A DNA stretch of 10,791 nucleotides from VGBK01 sp964548475 (GTDB lineage Bacteria; Actinomycetota; Acidimicrobiia; Spongiisociales; UBA11373): positions 1-10,791 of the forward strand of contig CAZJRF010000066.1 in NCBI GenBank assembly GCA_964548475.1, written 5' to 3'. The translations under genes were made by a program, and so were the position numbers. The notes under the pieces were generated by a model. The model was not told the origin of the DNA, did no database searches, and worked only from the letters and a program-made list of their open reading frames with translations. Below, in pieces: positions 1 through 6,172 of the stretch; position 1 is the stretch's first letter; the number at the start of each line of letters is the position of its first letter.

Positions 1-761
1 CCCGGCTTGATCTCCTTGACCACGGGCCGCTCGGGAGAGCGGGCCATCAGGTAGAGGAGGCCGGTGTGGGCGAAGCCCACCGCCGTCTTGGTGAGCAGCT
101 TGGCGGAGGGCCGATCCTCGCTGTGCGTGTAGGGGATGTTAAGCCCCATGCCGCCGGTGCCGGTGGTGCCGACCTTCAGGTACAGGCGGGTCCCCGCTTC
201 GCGCAAAGCCCGATCCAGGATGAGCACGTGGCGGACCAACTGCGGCAAGGAGACGGAGAGGATGAGCGTCTCCACGTCCCGGGCCAGGGCGGGGGAGGCC
301 GCCTGGTCGCCGGCGAGTAGGTCCTTCAGGTCCAGTTCGGCCCGGAGGGCTGCCGCGTAGACGTCCTGGTAGGAGATGGCGGTGGCGGTGTTGATGGCGT
401 CGACTACCACGTTGGGCCGATAACGAGCGAGGAGGTGGGCCAGGCCGGAGCGCTCGTAGGCGGCGTCCAGGGGACCCAGCAGGTCGTCGAAGATAGCTCG
501 GCGGCAGTCCTGGTCCTCCATGAGATCGGGGCGCCGGCGTTCGGCGAACTGCGCGCGAACGAACAGGTCGCCCCACTCACCGATCACCTCCACGGTGGAG
601 GGGACCAGCCGGCGGAGACGCTCGGCCGCCCACTGGACTTCGCCGGCGGGGAGTGAGGCGAGCACCACTCGCTCCGGCCGGAGGCGGGTGGCCACCTCGC
701 GGGCCACCTCGAAACCGACCATGCCGGCGCCGCCGAGCACGAGGAAAGTTCGGTCCTGCAC
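1..761 (-). CDS. Rossmann-fold (SDR/epimerase-like) protein of unknown function, partial
   Basis: The gene is open to the left edge and 253 residues are visible. I chose the GTG at 761-759 because AGGAGG lies just upstream (771-766, 4 nt spacing) and the product then starts directly with a beta strand and the dinucleotide-binding loop GGAGMVG (residues 10-16, GxGxxG pattern). Later landmarks are VVVDAINTATAISYQ (about 118-132), which resembles the end-of-strand region of extended SDR/epimerase folds, and a conserved-looking block KVGTTGTGGMGLNIP (196-210) followed by YTHSEDRP and a run ending VVKEIKP at the edge. NAD(P) binding is inferred from the GxGxxG loop; substrate and reaction are unknown. 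The Gly-rich block after the Rossmann half and the lack of a stop suggest a protein clearly longer than a classical 250-residue SDR. I have an impression of a large uncharacterised bacterial family with this block but cannot name it. It is transcribed divergently from iorA, with 139 bp between start codons. Confidence 0.8.
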   Translation of the reverse strand, partial: MQDRTFLVLGGAGMVGFEVAREVATRLRPERVVLASLPAGEVQWAAERLRRLVPSTVEVIGEWGDLFVRAQFAERRRPDLMEDQDCRRAIFDDLLGPLDAAYERSGLAHLLARYRPNVVVDAINTATAISYQDVYAAALRAELDLKDLLAGDQAASPALARDVETLILSVSLPQLVRHVLILDRALREAGTRLYLKVGTTGTGGMGLNIPYTHSEDRPSAKLLTKTAVGFAHTGLLYLMARSPERPVVKEIKP

Positions 762-885
762 ACAGCCTCCTGGCGGAACTGCCCCCTGCTTAGCGGATGC
801 GGCGCCGGGGCGGTAGGGCACTCCGTCCCCCTTGCCGGGGAGGGGGGTGGGTCCTCCGGCACCTGCCCCGGCAGCCGCGGCACGG

Positions 886-891
886 TACGGT
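886..891 (+). promoter_or_regulatory. Candidate -10 box (TACGGT) for leaderless iorA transcript
   Basis: TACGGT matches the actinobacterial TANNNT -10 consensus. It lies 9 nt before the iorA ATG at 901, and no good Shine-Dalgarno sequence precedes that ATG (only a G run at 892-896). This geometry would start the transcript at or next to the ATG. No convincing -35 hexamer is visible. The two other leaderless-looking genes in this window have the same layout. Confidence 0.4.
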
Positions 892-900
892 GGGGGCTGC

Positions 901-2514
901 ATGGAGGCAGCGCGCGGGATCATGCTCCTGGGCGATGAGGCGGTCGCCCTCGGGGCCATGCATGCCGGAGTGACCGCGGCCTATGCCTATCCCGGCACGC
1001 CTTCCACGGAGATCCTCGAGTACCTGATCCCTCAGGCCGAGGCCGGGGGCTTCACGGCCCACTGGTGCGCCAACGAGAAGACGGCCTACGAGCAGGCGCT
1101 GGGGGTGGCCATGATGGGCCGGCGGGCCCTGGTGGCCATGAAGCACGTGGGCCTCAACGTGGCCATGGATCCCTTCGTCAACTCGGCCCTGGTCGGCTTG
1201 AGCGCCGGCCTGGTGGTGGCGGTGGCCGACGACCCGGGCATGCACTCCTCGCAGAACGAGCAGGACAGCCGTCTCCTGGCCGACTTCGCCCGGGTGCCCT
1301 GCCTGGAGCCGGCCGACCAGCAACAGGCGTACGAGATGACCCGGGAGGCCTTCGACCTGTCGGAGCGGTTCGGGCTGCCGGTGATGGTGCGGCTCGTCAC
1401 CCGGCTCTGCCACAGCCGGGCGGTGGTGGCTACCGGCCCGACCCGGGCCCAGAACCCCCTGGCCAAGGCGGAGGCTCCTCAGGATTGGATCCTCTTGCCG
1501 GGGAATGCCCGGCGCCTCTGGCGGCGCCTGCTCGACCGTCTTCCCGAGGTACGGGAGTGGGCCGAGTCTTCCTCCTACAACAGCTTCTCCCCGGGGGACG
1601 AGGAGGCTCCGTTCACGGTGGTCACCTCGGGCATCGCCCGCCACTACGTCTCGGCCGAGGTCTCCGAACTGGAGTTCCACCTGCCCCACCTGCACTTGGG
1701 TGCCTACCCGCCGCCCGAGCGGCTGCTGGCGGCTGCGGCCGCCGGCGACCGGCCCCTGCTGGTGGTAGAGGAGGGCTACCCCTACCTGGAGAGGTTGTTG
1801 CGCGGGGTGCTCCCCTCCGCCCGGGAGGTGCGGGGCCGGGAGTCGGGCGCCCTGCCGCTCGACGGGGAGCTCACCCCCGATACGGTGCGGGCCGCCCTCG
1901 GCCTTCCGGCCCGGCCCCACATGGCGCCGTCCACCGTGCCCCTGCCCGGCCGGCCCCCGCAGCTGTGCCGGGGATGTCCGCACGCCGACTCCTACCGGGC
2001 GGTGCGCGAGGCGCTGGCCGCCTTCTCCGAGTCGGTGGTCACATCGGACATCGGCTGCTACACCCTGGGTGCCCTGCCGCCCTATTCGGCCATCGAGTCG
2101 TGCGTCTGCATGGGGGCTTCGGTGGGGATGGCCAAGGGAGCCGCCGACGCCGGGCTGCGCCCCGCCCTGGCCGTCATCGGCGACAGCACTTTCCTGCACT
2201 CGGGGGTTACTCCGCTGATGGACGCCGTCGCCGCCGGCACCCCGATGACCCTGCTGATCCTGGACAACGGCACGGTGGCGATGACCGGCCTGCAGCCCAC
2301 CGTGCTGCCCGGCTCCCGCCTGGAGCCTCTCCTCCTGGGCCTCGGGGTGGAGCGCGAGCACCTGCACGTGGTCGAGGCGGCCCCCCGGCAGTCCGCAGAG
2401 CTGGCCGCTCTCCTGCGCCGGGAGCTAGATCACCCGGGGCTGTCGGTCATCGTGGTGGCCAGGGACTGCGTGGAGCTGGCCAAGGCCGGGCGGCGGGAGG
2501 CGAAGCGGAAGTGA
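901..2514 (+). CDS. iorA: Indolepyruvate ferredoxin oxidoreductase alpha subunit, lacking the C-terminal ferredoxin domain
   Basis: This thiamine-diphosphate (TPP) subunit, with IorB, oxidatively decarboxylates 2-oxoacids (classically indolepyruvate and other arylpyruvates) to acyl-CoA, passing electrons to ferredoxin. The 537 residues hold the N-terminal pyrimidine-binding domain (YPGTPSTEI 30-38; ANEK with the likely catalytic Glu59; KHVGLNVAMDPF 81-92) and the C-terminal pyrophosphate domain (GDST 427-430 to DNGTVAMTG 455-463, the metal/TPP motif). Cysteines resembling the proximal-cluster ligands of this superfamily remain: CRGC (356-359), DIGC (Cys386) and CVC (401-403). The chain ends at VELAKAGRREAKRK, where known IorA proteins run on into a 2x[4Fe-4S] ferredoxin domain; none is present, and iorB starts within the stop codon. 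The ATG at 901 is preferred over an in-frame TTG at 832, which would add a low-complexity Pro/Ala/Gly stretch. The GTGA junction with iorB implies translational coupling. The true substrate range is not shown by the sequence. Confidence 0.93.
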   Translation: MEAARGIMLLGDEAVALGAMHAGVTAAYAYPGTPSTEILEYLIPQAEAGGFTAHWCANEKTAYEQALGVAMMGRRALVAMKHVGLNVAMDPFVNSALVGLSAGLVVAVADDPGMHSSQNEQDSRLLADFARVPCLEPADQQQAYEMTREAFDLSERFGLPVMVRLVTRLCHSRAVVATGPTRAQNPLAKAEAPQDWILLPGNARRLWRRLLDRLPEVREWAESSSYNSFSPGDEEAPFTVVTSGIARHYVSAEVSELEFHLPHLHLGAYPPPERLLAAAAAGDRPLLVVEEGYPYLERLLRGVLPSAREVRGRESGALPLDGELTPDTVRAALGLPARPHMAPSTVPLPGRPPQLCRGCPHADSYRAVREALAAFSESVVTSDIGCYTLGALPPYSAIESCVCMGASVGMAKGAADAGLRPALAVIGDSTFLHSGVTPLMDAVAAGTPMTLLILDNGTVAMTGLQPTVLPGSRLEPLLLGLGVEREHLHVVEAAPRQSAELAALLRRELDHPGLSVIVVARDCVELAKAGRREAKRK

Positions 2515-3098
2515 GGCACGACGTGGTCCTGGCCGGGGTGGGAGGCCAGGGGGTGCTCTCCGTGGCGGCCATCCTGGCCGAGGCGGCCCGGCGTGAGGGG
2601 CTGGTGGTGCGGCAGGGGGAGGTCCACGGCATGTCGCAGCGGGGCGGCGCCGTGCAGGCCGCCCTCCGCATGGCCGATGCTCCCATCGAAGGCGACCTGA
2701 TCCCGCGGGGGGCCGCCGACCTCTTGCTGGGGACCGAGCCGGTGGAGGCCCTGCGCTACCTGGAGTACCTGGCCCCCGGGGGCCGGCTGGTCACCGCCGC
2801 CGACCCTTACGAGAATGTGCCCGACTACCCGCCGATCGGGGAGGTGCTGACCGCGGTGCGGGCGGTGCCGGGCGCGGTGGTCGTCGAGGCGGCGGCCCTG
2901 GCCCGCCGGGCCGGCTCGGGGCGGGTGGCCAACGTAGTCATGGTGGGGGCTGCCTCGGCCTTCCTTCCGCTGCGCCGACGGGTGATCGAGGATTGCCTGC
3001 GGGAGGGGTTTGCCGCCAAGGGAGAGAGGGTGGTGGAAGCGAACCTGCGCGCCTTCGCCCTGGGCCGCGAAGCGGTACCCGGGGAGGCGGTCCGGTGA
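2511..3098 (+). CDS. iorB: Indolepyruvate ferredoxin oxidoreductase beta subunit
   Basis: IorB is the gamma-type 2-oxoacid oxidoreductase domain that pairs with IorA and is thought to bind the CoA side of the reaction. The 195-residue product matches the family in length and in its two diagnostic blocks: GVGGQGVLS (residues 9-17) and GEVHGMSQRGG (36-46). The start is the GTG at 2511, which overlaps the iorA stop as GTGA and is preceded by GGGAGG at 2495-2500 (10 nt spacing). The product then begins VRHDVVLAGVGGQG, as expected for this family. It ends in a second GTGA overlap with the acyl-CoA synthetase gene, so all three genes are probably translated from one mRNA. IorB carries no iron-sulfur motif, so it does not replace the ferredoxin domain missing from IorA. 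Confidence 0.93.
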   Translation: MRHDVVLAGVGGQGVLSVAAILAEAARREGLVVRQGEVHGMSQRGGAVQAALRMADAPIEGDLIPRGAADLLLGTEPVEALRYLEYLAPGGRLVTAADPYENVPDYPPIGEVLTAVRAVPGAVVVEAAALARRAGSGRVANVVMVGAASAFLPLRRRVIEDCLREGFAAKGERVVEANLRAFALGREAVPGEAVR

Positions 3099-5312
3099 GG
3101 AGCCCGGAGGCAGTGGTGGCCGCCGCCCGCCGCGAGCGACGGCGGGAGCTGACCGAGGCCGAGGCTTACGCTCTGGCCGAAGCACTGGGCATCGGAGTCC
3201 CCCGTCACCTGGTGGTGCCCTCCGGCGCGCCGATGCCTTCCCTGGAGCACCTGCTCGGGGACCGGGTGGTGGTAAAGGTGCTGGCCCCGGGGGTGGCGCA
3301 CAAAACCGAACGGGGGGGAGTGCGGGTGGTGGAGCGCGACGCCGGCGCGGTGCAGACGGCCGTCGCCGAGATGGCTCTCGCCTTCGCCGACGAGGAGGTG
3401 GCAGGGTGGCTGGTGGTCGAGTTCGTCGCGCATCCCGACGCGCCCGGAGCCGAGCTGTTGTTGGGGGTGCGCCGCACCGCGGAGTTCGGCCCGGTGGTGG
3501 TGCTGGGGCTCGGGGGCATCCATGCCGACCTCCTCGCCTCCTCCCTGCCCCCGGCGGTCTTCCCGGCAGCCGGCAGCCAGGCCGACGTGGCCCGCGTCCT
3601 GCGCCGCTCCCCGGCAGTGGGGCTACTCACCGGCGGTACCCGGGGTGGCCCGGCAGCGGTGTCGGCCGACGACCTGGAGGGATTCGTCGCAAAGCTCTTG
3701 GCGGCCGTCGCGGACCTGCCTCCCGAGGTGGCAGAGTTCGAGGCCAACCCGGTCGTGTTTGCCGTCCGGGGCCCTGTCGCGCTCGACGCACTCGCTCGGC
3801 TGGGGCAAGTTCCCGGGGAGGCGCCTCCCCGGCCGGCGGAGCAGATCGGCCGGTTGCTCCATCCGCAGTCTCTGGCCGTCGTCGGGGTGTCGGAGCGCCG
3901 CAACCCCGGCCGGGTGATCCTGGAGAACGTGCTGACGGCCGGGTTTCCGTCTGAGCGGGTCACGGTGGTGCGGCCGGGAACGGAGGAGATCGCCGGGTGC
4001 CGCTGCGTCCCCGACCTGGGGAGCCTGCCGGGGAGGGTCGATCTGCTGGTACTAAGCATCGCCGCCGCCGCCGCCCCCGGAGCGCTGGAGGAGGTGGTGC
4101 AGCGGGGAGCGGCGGAAGGGGTGATCCTCATCCCCGGGGGCCTGGGGGAGCGGGCGGGCAGCGAGGCGCTCGCCGCCCGGGCGCGCGCCGCGATCGAGGA
4201 GGGGCGCCGCCGCGGGGACGGGCCGGTGGTGAACGGCGGCAACTCGATGGGGATCCGGTCGGTTCCCGGCGGCTACGACGCGACATTCATCCCCGGCTAC
4301 AAGGGCAGCTCCGCTCCGGATGCTCCGACGGTACCTCTGGCCTTCATCTCCCAGAGCGGCGCCTTCGCCATCGCTCGGCTGGACCGCTTTCCCCACCTGC
4401 GGCCCCGCTACCTGGTGACCCTGGGGAACCAGCTAGATCTGACTGCCGGCGACTACCTGGCCTTCTGGCAGGACGACCCGGCAGTGGAGGTGTTCGCGGT
4501 TTACCTCGAGGGCTTCCGTCCCGGCGACGGGAGCCGATTCCTGGAGGCGGCCCACCGCATTCGGCGGCGGGGCGGGGTGGTCGTTCTCTACCTGGGGGGG
4601 CGCACCCCGGCGGGGGCCGCGGCCGCCTCTTCCCACACCGCCTCCCTGGCTCCCGATCACCGGGTGGCCCGGTCCCTGGCCGCCGATGCGGGGGTGCTGA
4701 TAGCCGACTCCCTGGAGGACTTCGAAGATCTGCTGCGGGTGGTGGTGCTCCTGCGGGGCCGGGAGATGGCGGGCCGTAGGCTGGGAGCGGTCTCCAACGC
4801 CGGTTTCGAGTGCGTCGCCCTGGCCGACGATGAAGGACCCTTCACTTTCCCGCCGCTGGGCCCCGGCACCGTCGAGCGGATCCGGGCGGTGCTGGCCGGA
4901 CTCCGTCTTGAGGGCCTGGTGGGGGCGCAGAACCCCCTCGACCTCACCCCAATGACCGACGCCGCCGGGTTTGTCGCGGCGGCCGAGGCGGTGCTGGACG
5001 ACCCGGCGGTGGAGGTGGGGGTGGTGGGGTGCGTGCCGCTGACCCCGGCGCTGGCGACGCTNNNNNNNNNNGCTGGCGCCCGGGGCAGGGCACGGCGAGG
5101 ATCTGGAGGCCCCGGGCTCACTGGCCGGGCGCCTGGCCGACCTGTGGCGGGGGACTGCCAAGGGATGGGTGGTGGTGATCGACGGCGGGCGTTTGTACGA
5201 CCAGCTGGCCGGGTACCTGGAGAGGGAAGGGCTCCCCGTGTTCCGTGCCGCCGACCGGGCGCTGCGCGCCCTGGGCCGCTATGTGATGCTGCGCAGCGAG
5301 GCCCAACGCTGA
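3095..5312 (+). CDS. ADP-forming acyl-CoA synthetase (acetate--CoA ligase, ADP-forming), fused beta-alpha, with an assembly gap
   Basis: The family converts acyl-CoA, ADP and phosphate to the free acid, CoA and ATP by way of a phosphohistidine; after IorAB it would harvest ATP from the acyl-CoA. The start is GTG at 3095, overlapping the iorB stop, with GGGGAGG at 3081-3087 (7 nt spacing). Residues 15-240 are an ATP-grasp_5 domain: KVLAPGVAHKTERGGV (61-76, with Lys61 and the conserved His69) and EFEANPV (214-220). From about residue 250 come the CoA-binding Rossmann domain (AVVGVS up to 266), the ligase domain (SQSGAFA from 419) and the catalytic histidine in SSHT (His514). The usual single-chain order is alpha then beta; here it is reversed. 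Ten N interrupt the gene at 5062-5071. Before them the frame reads PLTPALATL; after them a frame starting at CTG 5073 reads LAPGAGHGEDLE and on to RSEAQR and TGA at 5310-5312. That tail resembles the normal end of the alpha half, so the gene is probably intact with a true gap divisible by three. The exact acyl substrate is unknown. Confidence 0.9.
5062..5071. other. Assembly gap (10 N) inside the acyl-CoA synthetase gene
   Basis: Ten unresolved bases interrupt the coding sequence. The frame before the gap (codon first base = 2 modulo 3) and the one after it (0 modulo 3) differ, so ten is not the real length if the gene is intact. By comparison with the family, where the TPAL segment runs almost directly into a PG.GH.EDL segment, the missing stretch may be only a few codons. 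Confidence 0.95.
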
Positions 5313-5323
5313 GAGGGCTCAGC

Positions 5324-6082
5324 TCAGCCCGGCCCGGCCTCCCTCCCCAGCACGTCGTCCAGGAAGCGGGCCGTCTCGTCGAGGAGGCGGGCGCCGAAAG
5401 TGAGCACCGGGTCGTTGTGGTCGGCCCCCTCAAAGGTGATCAGCCGCTTCGACCCGGGGGCAGACTCGAAGAGGCGCACGCTCTGGGCGTAGGGGACGAC
5501 GGTGTCCGCGGTGCCGGCCAGCACCAGCAGGGGAGCGTCGATAGAGGCGATGCGCCCGATGGAATCCCAACGGTCGTCGATCACGCCCCTGGGGACTATC
5601 GGGAGATGGGCCCGGGCCACGTCGTGGAGCGAGGTGAACGGAGAACGCAGCACCAGGGCGGCGGGCGGCTGCTGCTCGGCCAGGCCGATGAGCACCGCGG
5701 CCCCGAGCGACTCTCCGAAGTAGACCAGGCGGGAGATGCCGGGGCGGGAGGCTAGGTGCTCGGCGGCGGCCCGGGCATCGGCGATCAGGCCCCCCTCCTC
5801 GGCCGCTCCCGGATTCCCGCCGTAGCCTCGATAGTCCATGGAGAGGACTCCCAGGCCGCGCCGCTGTAGGCCGGCGGAGAGGGGAAGGCGGTCGGCGCGG
5901 TTGCCGGCATTGCCGTTGCAGAGCACCACGGCGGTGCTGTCGTCGGCCGGCAGGTACCAGGCAGCCAGAGCCAGGCCGTCGGCGGTGTGCAGGGTGACTC
6001 CTTCTCCCTCGACGCCGGGCGGATCGCGCGGGGGCACCCGGTCGTCGGGGAAGTAGATGAATCGCCTCGCCCAGCTGCTCAC
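5324..6082 (-). CDS. Alpha/beta hydrolase, BEM46/ABHD13-17-like serine hydrolase
   Basis: A 252-residue serine hydrolase. The catalytic triad is readable: nucleophile Ser125 in GESLG (123-127), Asp193 in GTADTVVP (190-197) and His222 in GADHND (219-224). The oxyanion-side loop is CNGNAGN (55-61), and DYRGYGG (83-89) follows the next strand; both are typical of the BEM46 group. The N-terminus RRFIYFPDDR also fits that group, although no clear signal peptide or membrane anchor is seen, so the protein may be cytoplasmic. The natural substrate of this group is generally unknown; lipid or short acyl esters are possible. The start is a GTG at 6082-6080 with no Shine-Dalgarno sequence but with a TANNNT box 9 nt upstream, suggesting a leaderless mRNA. 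The gene converges on the acyl-CoA synthetase, with 11 bp between the two stop codons, and is divergent from the lipoprotein gene. A functional link with either neighbour is not evident. Confidence 0.88.
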   Translation of the reverse strand: MSSWARRFIYFPDDRVPPRDPPGVEGEGVTLHTADGLALAAWYLPADDSTAVVLCNGNAGNRADRLPLSAGLQRRGLGVLSMDYRGYGGNPGAAEEGGLIADARAAAEHLASRPGISRLVYFGESLGAAVLIGLAEQQPPAALVLRSPFTSLHDVARAHLPIVPRGVIDDRWDSIGRIASIDAPLLVLAGTADTVVPYAQSVRLFESAPGSKRLITFEGADHNDPVLTFGARLLDETARFLDDVLGREAGPG

Positions 6083-6091
6083 GACGGGTCG

Positions 6092-6097
6092 AGTCTA
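6092..6097 (-). promoter_or_regulatory. Candidate -10 box (TAGACT) for leaderless hydrolase transcript
   Basis: Read on the minus strand, TAGACT fits TANNNT and is followed by 9 nt and then the GTG start at 6082. No Shine-Dalgarno sequence is visible between them, and the upstream sequence is C-rich without a -35 element. It is back to back with the lipoprotein box at 6160-6165. Confidence 0.4.
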
Positions 6098-6159
6098 CGG
6101 GGGCGGGTGGGCGGCCCCAGGGGAGAGGGAACTGGTCAGCAGCCCCGGCCTCGATCGCC

Positions 6160-6165
6160 TACCCT
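6160..6165 (+). promoter_or_regulatory. Candidate -10 box (TACCCT) for leaderless lipoprotein transcript
   Basis: TACCCT fits TANNNT and ends 7 nt before the ATG at 6173, the usual -10 to start-point distance when transcription begins on the start codon. The intervening TGCGCCC contains no Shine-Dalgarno sequence. A -35 element cannot be assigned with confidence. Confidence 0.45.
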
Positions 6166-6172
6166 TGCGCCC

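Noticed and set aside
790..2367. Long minus-strand open frame of 525 codons opposite iorA
   Set aside because: Composition is low-complexity (His, Arg, Gly, Gln rich) with no recognisable motif, and it lies fully antisense to the well-supported iorA. Long antisense frames are expected in DNA this GC-rich.
1065..2510. Plus-strand open frame continuing upstream of iorB in its frame
   Set aside because: Only the part from the GTG at 2511 matches IorB; the upstream part is Gly/Arg/Pro-rich shadow sequence of iorA in another frame.
3205..4242. Minus-strand 345-codon open frame inside the synthetase gene
   Set aside because: Ser/Thr/Arg/Pro-rich shadow without motifs, antisense to a conserved enzyme.
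5315..5330. GGGCT-N6-AGCCC hairpin between the convergent synthetase and hydrolase genes
   Set aside because: It could be a bidirectional terminator, but the stem is only 5 bp, there is no U tract, and it overlaps the hydrolase stop codon; too weak to list as a feature.
5072..5755. Continuation of the synthetase frame after the N run, overrunning the convergent hydrolase
   Set aside because: The translation there is shadow sequence; the true C-terminus is found in the frame starting at 5073 and ends at 5312.
5987..6172. N-terminal extension of the lipoprotein frame back to 5987
   Set aside because: It would bury the signal peptide 62 residues inside the protein and overlap the start of the divergent hydrolase; the ATG at 6173 gives a proper lipoprotein signal.
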